DNA of 64,000 nt from assembly GCA_022432975.1 (NCBI GenBank), contig CM039509.1, positions 15,828,482 to 15,892,481 of the forward strand. Reading direction: 5' to 3'. The first letter of the stretch is position 1, and each line of letters starts with the position of its first letter. The DNA is from Begonia masoniana. Taxonomy: Eukaryota > Streptophyta > Magnoliopsida > Cucurbitales > Begoniaceae. Both the position numbers and the translations under genes were made by a program. Below the pieces are notes generated by a model, which was not told the DNA's origin, did not search any database, and saw only the letters and a program-made list of their open reading frames with translations. This document shows positions 13,901-25,900 of the stretch, in pieces.

Positions 13901-16900
13901 CACTCTGTCCTACGGCGAGCTTATCGACTCTTCCTATGAGTAGCTGGATATCTCGTTGCTAGCTCTGCTGTATCTCAAGCACTTGCTGCAATGCGGGTGG
14001 TGTGTTTGCAGCATATCATACATCTGCTGCTGATGCGTCTGTTGCGTCTGTTGCATCTGATATAGTTGTTACAGATACTGCCTCGTGTCTCATCCACTAC
14101 TCTCATCCTCTTGAGGGGCTAATGGCGGCGATGTGGTCTCATCTATCGGCACTGCCTGAGAAGTGGATCCCCCCTGATTTCTCTTCAGCACCCAAGCCCC
14201 ATCGACTTCGACGATGCCCATCCGTATCAATTGGGTCATGTCAAATACGTCGGTGGATCTAGGGAGTATTATCTGCTCTCCAATCGGTAGCTGAATCCCA
14301 GCTCGTCCGATGATCTTCATAATCAGTGCCCCGTATGAGAGATTCGTCCTGGGTGCTTGCCCGACCTCACACATGTGACTTAAAATCAAGAAGCCAGGGT
14401 TAAAAGGCTTCCCGTTGCACAGCTTCTCCATGACATAGAAGTCCATGTAGCTCACGGGATTTCAATGTCCCTCTCGTCGCAAAAGGGTGTGGGCTCGCAT
14501 GTTACAGAGAACCCGACCTCTAACATTCAAGTCATTCGATCGTGGCTTCACGAACGCCCCAATATTGGAATTGCGGTAAATTCCCCGCAGGAACTCTACT
14601 CTCTCGGGCAATGTAAAAAAAAGGCAGTCTCGGGAAGCATGATAATATCGTTCTGCCCCTTCTATGTCAAACCCCAAAACTTCATTTACTTGCTCTGGTC
14701 GTATCCTAAACTCCTTATCAAAGATGTACGTCCTCAAACCAATCAACACTCCATCTATACCAGACGATCTCAAGTTCGCGTAGAATAAGCGAACTACTCT
14801 CTTGCAGGTATCGCCCGTCAATGCATTGATCCTGCATAGGCCAATGTTCTCAAACATCTCTTTGATGTCCAACGATCCCCAACCTTTAAAGTTTACATTC
14901 ATGCAAAAGTTAATTGAACGTTTTCGCAAATCCTGCACAAACTTTCTCTGGCAATCTTTATTAAAAATTACATAACAAGATTCTGTCAAGTTCACGTACA
15001 ACTAAAATTTCATAAGTTATGCAAATATTATGACATCCTAAATAAAATGTTTTCATTGACTAAATAAAAAAACTTTTAGGATATTTTATTTTCTGAGTAT
15101 ATCTTATCGTCATTTCTTTTAATATATTTTATTTTTTATAATATTATTTTATAGATTCCTTGAACGATGTCGTACCGGAAGATCCATCAATGTGATTGAG
15201 TAGTCCACTCTTTTCATAAAATATACGTTTCGTTAGATTATAAAAATAGTAGAGTACTCAATCACATTGATGGATCTTCCGATACGACATCGTTCAAGAA
15301 ATCTATAAAATAATATTATAGAAAATAAAATATATTAAAAGAAATGACGATAAGATATACTAAGAAAATAAAATATCTTAAAAAAAAATTTCTGCAAAAT
15401 AGTTATATAAGTGAGAAAACGTAAAAAAATATACAAATCATGCTCATGGCAAATTAATTATATTTGACATTTTATAAAAGTATTTAAATCAAAAGGTTAA
15501 AACGTGTAGAGTACTGATCAAAATAATTCACAGGAAAGACAATACTGCACAATCTCTTAGACAGAATTACCTTTCCAAGTAAGTTCTCAGAAAAAACTGG
15601 AGGGGTCACAAATGGTCCCACTTAAAACCCAGTTTCCTAGACATAATTCACACAGTACAATTATACCACTTAATACACGGTAGAAAAAACGATAACAGAT
15701 GCAATCCAATTATCTACGATATAATAGATAAATATCTAATAAAAAAAGTAGAAAAAAACTCCGTACCTAGTCGGTGAACCCGGGGAAATATTGCCGGAGC
15801 AGGAAAATAGTCGTCGGTAATCGAAAGAAAAGTATTAGAAATATTTAAATCAATAAATATAAAATAAACTATTCATATTTTTAGAAGTGTGATAGAAACT
15901 TTAAAATAAAAATACAATGAAAAAAAATACGTCATAAAAAATTTAATCTCGGTTTAATATCTTGTATGTGAGTTTTTTTTTAAATCTCTAAAGTAAATGA
16001 TAAAATTAAAAAAAAAAGAAAATCTTCGTACCTAGCAAGTGAACGCGGAGAAATATCACAAGAATAAAAAAATAGAGAAATGATTGAAATTTGGTGTGAG
16101 TTTAAAATCCGAAAGCCGAGCTATATATAGGGAAAAGAAGGACGACCGATCCAGTTGGACCGGCTGTTCTCCATGGTGAAGAACCCGTGACAAAAGTCAC
16201 GGGTTCTGTCCTCTAGTAGGAGTACGGTCGGTCCAGTTGGACCGGCCATCCTCTTAAAAGACAAAACCCGTGACTTTTGTCACGGGTTTTACTCAAAAGA
16301 GGACGGCTGGTCCTCTCCCTTAAAAAAAATATATATATTACAATGGAGGACGGGATGGCCAGACCAAATGAACAGGTCGTCCTCTCCCGAGAGGACAGAC
16401 TCCTCACCCTCCCTCGTAGGTTCAAATTGCCTATTTATCAAACGTTAAGGTTTTTTTTATGAACAGTAAACTTTTTGATGTTTTTTAAAAAAAACCAATA
16501 GTTTAAAGTTTATATTAAAATAAACCCTAAAAAAAAATTTGCAAAAATAAAAAAAGATTGAATAAAAACAAAATGATGGGATTTATGAAGTTTGTTCATA
16601 AAATGATGTAAGCATACAGAGTAAAAAGGAAGTTCAAGTAATAGACTAATTAAATGGAAAAAATAACACCATAATTCAAGTAGTCGACTCATTAAATGGA
16701 AAAAATATCACCATAATTTAAAATAAAATATATATATATATAACACCAAAACTACACAGATGAAATGAATTGAAGTCACCACCCACTTGCATAAAAATTC
16801 ATACTCCATTGATGTTTAACTTACTCAATAATGCAATACTAGAAGCAACTTATCTAGCTATCAATATGTCTTAATCCTCAAAAGCTAAAGCAAACCAAGG

Positions 16901-19900
16901 AACATAAGGCTGACCTTTGTCCATGAGGCCAAGGCTTAGTTGTGACTGATAAATTGCTCTCATTGATAAAACAATCTTCCCATCAATTAATTCTTCTACC
17001 AGCCTTTTTGTTCGCCGATCAAATACCTAAAGAAAAAAGTCGTAGACAGTTGAGAGCAGTAGAAGAACATAAGGTTCTAATGTGAAACGATGCGAGTATT
17101 CACATAAAGAATGTTAATGCAAGTGCTTGAAAGAACACATCACAAAGCACGTCACACCTACTTGATAAAAAAAAGGGTAGTGAAGATTAGTTAAAATTCA
17201 TACTTGATTTTTATTGGATCATTACCAAACCGAGAATTGGCGTTCAAATCGTGGAAGAATTAACTTCTTCAGTTTTCTCTTGTCCTAATTAAATATCTTA
17301 CATTTATTAAAAGTATCTTATAAAGTTGTGATTTTTAAGGTTCTCAACCAATTTATTAATAAAATTTATTTGTTAAATATTTAAGGCACTAATCCACATA
17401 AGTTTCCACATCAACTAAAATTCATCTATAATAGGCTAGCTTTGCAATGCATGATCGAACATTGCTGACACTTGGCATGATTAGTTTTATAACACTGCAA
17501 AACTAGGTTATTTACTTTGACTAACTACTATTTACAATATAATCTTACGACCCAATCCCCATCTTCATTAACACACTAAGAACTTCAATCCTTATGATAT
17601 GCCACAACAAAGAATAGATTAAAATTTCAGAACCCATTAAGTTATTTAATAGCTTGTCTGAAAGCAGGATCAAAGTCTTCAAAAAAAATGGTGCAGTGAA
17701 AAAAGATAGAAAATGATTCTCAAAATAGAGAAAATTGTAACAAGTCAAAGTCTTTCTGCAAAAGTTACTGGCAAGTCTTTAAATAGAATTATAAATAATA
17801 ATTTACGGAAACAATTACTTATGAAAATAAGTAATTAAGAAATAATTAATTAAAAAACTAATATAAATAGAAAACTTAATATAATAGGAAACTAATAAAA
17901 TAAAAAATGATGTAAAAATAGAAAATCAATAAAATAAGAAATATAATGTAGGCCAAAATACTGAGTTGTACTCATCTAAACCAACTAATCAAGCATACCA
18001 AAATGTGAGAGGCACTTGATCCAGATCGCAAACCAACATCATAGGATGAAAAATGAGCCCATTCACTTAATTTAAACATCCAACTGCAGAAACATAGTAT
18101 GATCAACACAATATTACAGCTTATCTTTTCGATATATATATATATATATAAACTAGATGAAATGCTAATTGTTCAAATATTCAAAGAATATTAGATTAGT
18201 AAATAAACCACTGTTTGAAATCCCAACCAGGATGTCAGTTGATTTTATTCTATCTACTAACATAATTCATCTTCATCGTCCACTTATCCAAGAACGAAGG
18301 CAGGATTCACATCGTCTTTTGTTCCGGGAAGAAATGTTGTTTAACTTTTTTACAGAGTAAGTATTTTAGGAATAAGAACTAAAGGTTAGTCGTATTTTCC
18401 TATCCTTCGAGTGTATTTGTATCATTATAAAAACTAAAAAATAAAATACCTATTATTCTTTTTTAGATTCAATTCAATGGAAAGGGAGGGTACTCACTTC
18501 TAAAGGAAAGAGAAACCTTTTTCTTGTTACATGAATCAAATTTGCAATTCATCCTATATAATTTAAGTGATACAATCAAAGTTTTTTCTATTATTTTATT
18601 AACGATTTATGTATAGGCTTCAATTCAGTAACCAATAAAAATTTCCAGCAAATATCTTTCCGTACTTGTAAACTATTCTATCTCAAAATATATTCAAAAT
18701 AATAATATTCACATCTCTCGACTACAACCAACATTTCACATTCAATTTATGTCGGATTGAAATCAACATAAACACTAACCAAAATGAAAATTTTCTCAAA
18801 TGTAGATAAAGATAGAGTCTAATTAGATGTGAATAATTTCAGATGAGTACATAATCAATACAATTTAAAATAAGAAAATGAAAATATAAAAAAAGATCAA
18901 ATAAAACAAAATTAGCGTGTTTTTGTGCACAATAGCTTTTATACTTTTCTTGTTTAGTCAAACTCTTAAGATGTGATAGTTGTAAACTACCTGAGGATAG
19001 TCAAATCTAAATGAACAGATAAAGTTTTAGATGGATAAATTCAAACTATTACACTAAATAGCACTTTCAAAATATTTTAAAACGTGCACCATCTTCTTGA
19101 ATATTGATTTTTTAAAGGATTCAGTGAATAAAAAAAAAGTTTCTAACTATCGGAAAAGTGCAAAAAAAAGGCTTCAACTATGGAAAGTGCAAAATAAAGC
19201 TATGCGGATAACCACTCACCCCCCGCAGAGGGTGCAGCGGTTACCTGCCCCATTGAGACGGGTACCCGCCTGACGCGGAGGGCCATGCCGGTAACCGCTG
19301 ACCCCTCCGCGTGATGCGGATACCCGCATCATTTGAGGCGGGTAACCGCGTTTAGAACAGTGCCACCCTCCTCACGATTTTTAAACCCTAAATCCGGCAG
19401 CTCTGTTATCCGTCGAAACCCTTTCCTCGCCGCCGAAGCTCGCCCAACTCCGACCACCACTACGCCCAACTCCGACGACCTCGTCCAAAATCCGAGATCC
19501 CCAAATCGTCAAAAATCTGAGCGCCCCAAATCAACGAAATCCGACCGGATTTTATCAAAACCGACCCAAAATTCGTCAAAATCACGCCAAAATCGTTACA
19601 TTTTCGCCGAAATCGCCACAACCGACTGATTTTCGCCCACATTTTGCAAAAGTCCGAGAGTGAATTTTGGAAAATCTCACAAATCCGAGCCTCAAAAAAG
19701 ACGAAGAAAATCGCCTAAACCGATCTGAAAATGCTCCCCCAAACTTTTGTTGGTCGAAAGGTTCCTTAGACGACAAACTGGGAGGAGTCGCAGCCGTCGT
19801 TGATGGAATTTCGAAATCGGGCGTGTGAGGAGCAATTCGAGCGGGATACGTCAAACCACTCGATTATTTATGGAAAGACTACCAACTTTAGCGGTTTGGA

Positions 19901-22900
19901 GTCATTGGAGATCAAAGAAATGTTTGACAACATCTCCTTGCATGGGGTGTACGACATGCAAGGAGATAGCTGTGACAGAGTAGTTCGCCTATTTTATGCG
20001 AACTTGGTTGTTTCAAAAAGGGCGGGGTGCGTGGAGTCGTACCCTATTCGGATGAATATTGTTGTCTCTGCCAGCGCCATCAACGAATTAATCAAATTTT
20101 ACGAAGAAAACGCGGAGAAATATTATCACTCTTCCCGAGAGTGTGATTTTTCCCGGACTACAGAGGGAATTGAGTTCATAAGGAAAATCTATTCAAATTC
20201 AAACATTGCAGGCTTTGTGAAGCCAAGAGCGAATGCCTTGAACGTCAAGGCTCGGGTTGTTCACAACCTGATCACTCACACCCTATTGCCAAGAGATGGT
20301 CACAAAGATCTTGTCACCTGGATGAATCTCTATATTATGCAGAAACTATACAGCGGCAGGACGTTCGACCCAGGATTTATGATTGTAAGTCACATGCACG
20401 AGGTTGGTCGAAAAAAAACAAGAGTCTACCGTTCAGTTAATTGATTTGGAAGATCGTAGAGCGATCTCAGTTTTGTCTGCCCAGAGGAGAGCATATCAGA
20501 TCAAACAGATCGGGCGATGTATTTGAAAGGATTCATCTTACTCAGATGAGTCTAGTTGAAGTTGACCGGTCTTGGATGCCCAAGGGAGATCCTAAAGCCT
20601 CTACATCTCGGGATGTTCTGATGGAGGACAACACCACCACCGAGAACGCTGACGCCACTGCCACTGAGGACGCCACCGCCACCTTCACCGCACCGCCATT
20701 GCACCCCCACGAGACTAGTATGTCAGAGCAGATGCTTAACAGGATAGATAACTATTTTGCACAGATGAACCGGAGGTTGGACATGTGGGATCAGAGGTGG
20801 GAGATCATGCAGAAGAAGCAGGATCTTATGAGATTGTCTCAACTACGGCTCGAAGATGCTTTCGAGCGTTGGCGTGCAGGTAGAGGCGGCGAGGGCGACG
20901 ATGCCCCACCTCCACCCTTACCGTAGTTTAGCTTATGTTGTATATTCGTTTTAATGTACTCCTTATGTTTGTTATTTTTGTATTGTTTATTTTTATTCTG
21001 TGGCTTAGTTTAACTTATTTGTGTAATGCATCTGTCTGTTGGAAAAATATTTGTAATTTGCATATGCAGGAATTGTTTGAAGATAGTCATGGGAGAGTCA
21101 TCAAACAAATGAAATTCCGCCCATTTTTTCAATTTTAATTTTATATTTTATTATAAATTAATAAATTAATTTTATATTTAATCTTTTCAATTTGATTAAT
21201 AAATTAAGTTATGTGTTTAATAATTAAACATTGTTTATTAATTAATGTATGTACTTAATTAAACACGTTAAAGTAATTAACGTGTTTTTTAATTTAATTT
21301 TAATTAATTAACAAGATTAATTACTTTAAAATAGTTAACTTAATTTTAGTAACCAATTAAATTAGTCAATTAATGTACATGTAAACTTTAAACACTTTAA
21401 TTAATTAATATTAAATTGTTTCACTATTTAATTATAAAATTAAATCACATGTTAAATGAAATAATTAATTAATGTATTAAACACTTTAATTAATGAATGA
21501 ATTAACGTGTTAACGTGTTAAACGTGTTAACTTTAATTAATTAATTAATTAAACACTTTAATTAATAAATTAATGTAAACTTTAATTAATGAACGTGTTA
21601 AACACTTTAATTAATGAATTAATATTAAATTGTTTCATTATTTAATTATAAAATTAAATCACGTATTAAATGAAATAATTAATTAAACAACGTCATGTAA
21701 TTATTTAATTAACCAATTTCAAACATTACATTCAACAATTTCTACCTCGGCTTCGCGTCCCAGATTCTTGCGTCCCCTCAAATTCATTGAAACCCATAAA
21801 CGTGTCTACTGAAGCAGCGTCAGAAGTGGATCCCCGAAAACATTGAAACCCATAAAGGTGGCGTCAGCGTTCTCGGTGGTGGTGTTGTCCTCCATCAGAA
21901 CATCCCGAGATGTAGAGGCTTCAGGATCTCCCTTGGGCATCCAAGACCGGTCAACTTCAACCAGACTCATCTGAGTAAGATGAATCCTGTCAAATACATC
22001 GCCCGATCTGTTTGATTTGATATGCTCTCCTCTGGGCAGACAAAACTGAGATCGCTCTACGATCTTCCAAATCAATTAACCGAACGGCAGACTCTTGTTT
22101 TTTGTTCGACCGACCTCGTGCATGTGACTTACAATCATAAATCCTAGGTCGAACGTCCTGCCGCTGTATAGTTTCTGCATAATATAGAGATCCATCCAGG
22201 TGACAAGATCTCTGTGACCATCTCTTGGCAATAGGGTGTGAGTGATTAGGTTGTGAACAAACCGAGCCTTGATGTTCAAGGCATTCGCTCTTGGCTTCAC
22301 AAAGCCTGCAATGTTTGAATTTGAATAGATTTTCCTTATGAATCAATCCCCTCTGTAGTCCGGGCAAAATCACACTCTCGGGAAGAGTGATAATATTTCT
22401 CCACGTCTTCTTTGTAAAATCCGATTAATTCGTTGATGACGCTAGCAGAGACAACAATATTCATTCCGAATAAGGTACGACTCCACGCACCATGCCCTCC
22501 CTGAAACAACCAGGTTCGCATAAAATAGTCGAACCACTCTGTCACAGCTATCTCCTTGCATGTCGTACACCCCGTGCAAGGAGATGTTGTCAAACATTTA
22601 TTTGATCTCCAATGACTCACAACCGCTAAAGTTGACCGTCTTTCCATAAATAATCGAGCGGTTTGACGTATCCCGCTCAAATTGCTCCTCACACGCTCGA
22701 TTTCGAAATTCCATCGACGACGGCTGCGGCTCCTCCCGATTTGTCGTCCGGGGAACCTTCGACCAACAAAAGTTTGGGGGGGCATTTTCCGGTTGGTTTA
22801 GGCGATTTTCTTCGACTTTTTTGGGGTTTAGGCTCGGATTTGTGGGATTTTCCAAAATTCACTCTCGGACTTTTGCAAAATTGGGCAAAAATCGGTCGGT

Positions 22901-25900
22901 TGTGGCGATTTCAGCAAAAATGTGACGATTTTGACGAATTTGGGGTCGGTTTTGACAAATATGAGGTCGGTTTTGACAAAATCCGGTCGGATTTCGTTGA
23001 TTTGGGGCGCTTGGATTTCTAACGATTTGGGGAGCTCGGATTTTGGACGAGGTCGGCGTAATGGGCGTCAGAGTTGGGCGTAGCAGGACGAGTTGGGCAT
23101 AGTGGTGGTCGGAGTTGGGCGAGCTTCAGCGGCGAGGAAAGGGTTTCGACGGATAACAGAGCTGCCAGATTTAGGGTTTAAAAATCGCGAGGGTGGCATT
23201 GTTCTAAACGCGGTTACCCGCCTCAAATGATGCGGGTATCCGCATCACGCGGAGGGGTCAGCGGTTACCTGCATGACCCCCCGCGTCAGGCGGGTACCCG
23301 TTTCAATGGGGCGGGTAACCGCCGCACCCTCTGCGGGGGGTGAGCGGTTATCCGCAGAACTTTATTTTGCACTTTTCATAGTTGAAGCTTTTTTTGTACT
23401 TTTCCGATAGTTGAAGATTTTTTTTGCACTTAATCCTTTTTTAAATATTTGTTCAACTTTATAGAAAGCATTTTAAATTCTACTAGATGTAACATCAATA
23501 ATGCACTCACACCCTCACACATATCACCAACTACCAAAGCAAAATCTTACCCATAGGAAGCCTGCTTATCAGTGAGAAAACCACCGGTCATAATCTGGTG
23601 TCCAGTTCCTTCATCAAAGCATAGAGTCATGTGAATCATAGTGTTCAACTTATCCGCAACATCAAGAATTTCACCACACACAGGACAGCAATTAATTAAT
23701 GGTTCCCTGTCATTACAGAATATGGACCAAGAAGTGAGAAGTTTATTCTTCCACTAAGTAACTAAATAACCAAAAATACTAAAATTATAATGAACAAATT
23801 AAAAAAAAAAAAGAAAGGGTTTTCTAAGTATAAAATTTGGGACAGAATGCAAAAGTAATCATCAAAATTAAATACATCAATTAATAGAAATAAAACAATT
23901 AACTGCAACAGGACAATATAATTGATAATACCTTCCCGGTTCAATATCCACCAACAACAAAATACAACCATGATTCTCATTCCAATTTCATCTGTACGTA
24001 ATTAACTTTTAGAAAACTATGTATGTCAATCATAATGACTAGGTGCTCAGAGGATAATGCTATTTTTGAATGAATTTGTTGAGCAATGTAGAGAAAATGA
24101 CTTCCTTGTTTTGACTTACTTTCGAATTTGATCAAGTACGGAACCAAATTCTAGGGAAGCACAAAGTTTCTTGCCCAAATGAAGTCGTGGCTCCAATTCA
24201 AAATGAGAAAATTAGAAGAGGTTTGATATTAGAACCACAAAATTTGGAAGCCTTGGCCATGGCGACTTACAGTGGGCAATCAACCACAAATGTGGAAAAA
24301 GAAAGACCTTTTGACAATAGCAAACCAAAACAATCGAAGACTCTCAAAGTCAAGACTATAAGAATGTTCTATGGTGCATATATTGCAAAAAAGCATGACA
24401 CACTTTTGATAAATATTGGAAGCTTTATGGGAAACCTCCAAGAAGCAATCTGGTTCAGAGAGGAGAACAATCAAGGACAATGGTCTTGACAACGTTGTGA
24501 AAGTACAAAAAATCAAAACTAAACCTCCTGATTTCAGCAGTCTCATTCAAAATAAAGTTGAAAGAGTAAGAGTTTTTATTAGTGGCCTTAATAAACCTCC
24601 AAATACCTGTAACTCACATATTTAGGTATGTTCTATGGGATTAAGCATCTCGAATAATGTGTACTGTGAATCATTGAGTCAGGAGCTACTTGTTAACTCA
24701 CATATTTAGGTATGTTCTATGGGATTAAGCATCTCGAACAATGTGTACTGTGAATCATTGACTCAGGAGCTACAAACAATATGACATGGGTTTCTATTTC
24801 CTCCAAGATTGTCTGCTTCCATTGAAAGACTTCTAAGGGTTCCAAAATAGTTTTTTGAACAGCTATGCGAGAGAGGTTAGTAGCAAAAGCTTTAAAGGCT
24901 ATTGAAAGTTTACTAAAAGATGTAAGACATAAGGGAATTGAGAGGTAAAACATACTGTTTTTTCTAATAATTTCAAGGTCGGATCCATAGCATTATTCCA
25001 GTATTATTATTTCCCCTCCATGAATTGGGTAAGATTTTCTGAGAGACCTTTCATGAATTTTCATTCAAAGTATCAAGTCAAGGACAAGGACAAGAGGAGG
25101 TGGCTCCACAAATGGATTACTGAATTCCATAATTTGAGAGTTTTGGAGTTCCCAAATGTTCCCTTACTCAAGTTCTCTTCACTGAAAAGAACTTATAAAT
25201 AAGAACTCAGTCAAAGTTTCACTTATTTTCTTTCCTACTTAAAGAGTAGTTTCTATAGCTATGTTAACCTTTATTCTCCACTCTATAAAATGGAAATAAT
25301 TTTGATTTTCCTTACAGTCATATATAAAGCCAATAAGCTGAAAGACCCCAATGTAAAACCCAGTATACTGATTTTCCTAACATATATATTAAGTTAATCA
25401 GCAGAATAGACCCATATCTAAAGCAAATCATTTTGATTTTCCTTTTACATATGCAAAACAGTAAGCAAAAGAGACTAATATGTATAGCAAATAATCTCGA
25501 ATTTTCTAACATACATGCATAGATATAATAAGCTTAACCCACCTCTTGGTAAAGCCAATGATATTTAATCTCCTTACATAAATATATGAAGCCGACAAGC
25601 TAAAGAGATCCATATGTACATGTGCAGGTGTTTAATTTGATATAGCATATAGTTCAATTTTTTTTTTTTTTTTTTTTTTTGTGAAATTGACCACACAATA
25701 CATACTTCCCTAGATTCATCTAGACAGATACATGCCTACTATTATTCATGTTTCTCTACCTCATGACTACTAGTGCTTCAATAAAATAGCTTACAGACTA
25801 AATTCAATTGTCACCAATAACTACCTACTATATATGAACATGAATCCTGATGAAATGTGATGTGCTGAAAAACCAAGTACACATAAAAGGTATACACTGA

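Larger units (their letters stand above)
13194..16527 (-). mobile_element. Mutator-like TIR element (3.3 kb) carrying a plant transposon-protein ORF, in PSD intron 12
   Basis: Terminal inverted repeats of about 340 bp (13194-13525 and 16170-16527) begin gggtttattttaatataaac. They continue through a shared aaccttaacgtttgataaat tract into GC-rich repeats with cgtgacaaaagtcacg hairpins. The flanking 9-bp duplication taaaaaaaa is exact (13185-13193 and 16528-16536), though its low complexity weakens it a little. The interior holds a broken ORF (13770-15001) and an unrelated long hairpin (15070-15390). Nine-bp TSDs and long TIRs fit Mutator-like elements. No MURA-type transposase was seen. Confidence 0.8.
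19117..23436. mobile_element. Fold-back Mutator-like element (4.3 kb, about 1.55-kb inverted arms), in PSD intron 10
   Basis: The left arm (19117-20661) and right arm (21864-23436) are inverted copies. Each starts ggatt(c/a)agtg, carries cttcaactat..gaaaagtgcaaaa repeats and a GC-rich tract of gcggttacccgcc motifs, then a copy of a plant transposon-protein ORF. The exact 9-bp duplication ttttttaaa flanks it (19108-19116 and 23437-23445). The spacer holds the rest of the left ORF and about 640 bp of taattaa-rich DNA. No MURA-type transposase was seen. Confidence 0.85.

Noticed and set aside
14002..14262. 86-codon plus-strand frame in the 3.3-kb element
   Set aside because: It is the antisense shadow of the Transposase_32-like ORF.
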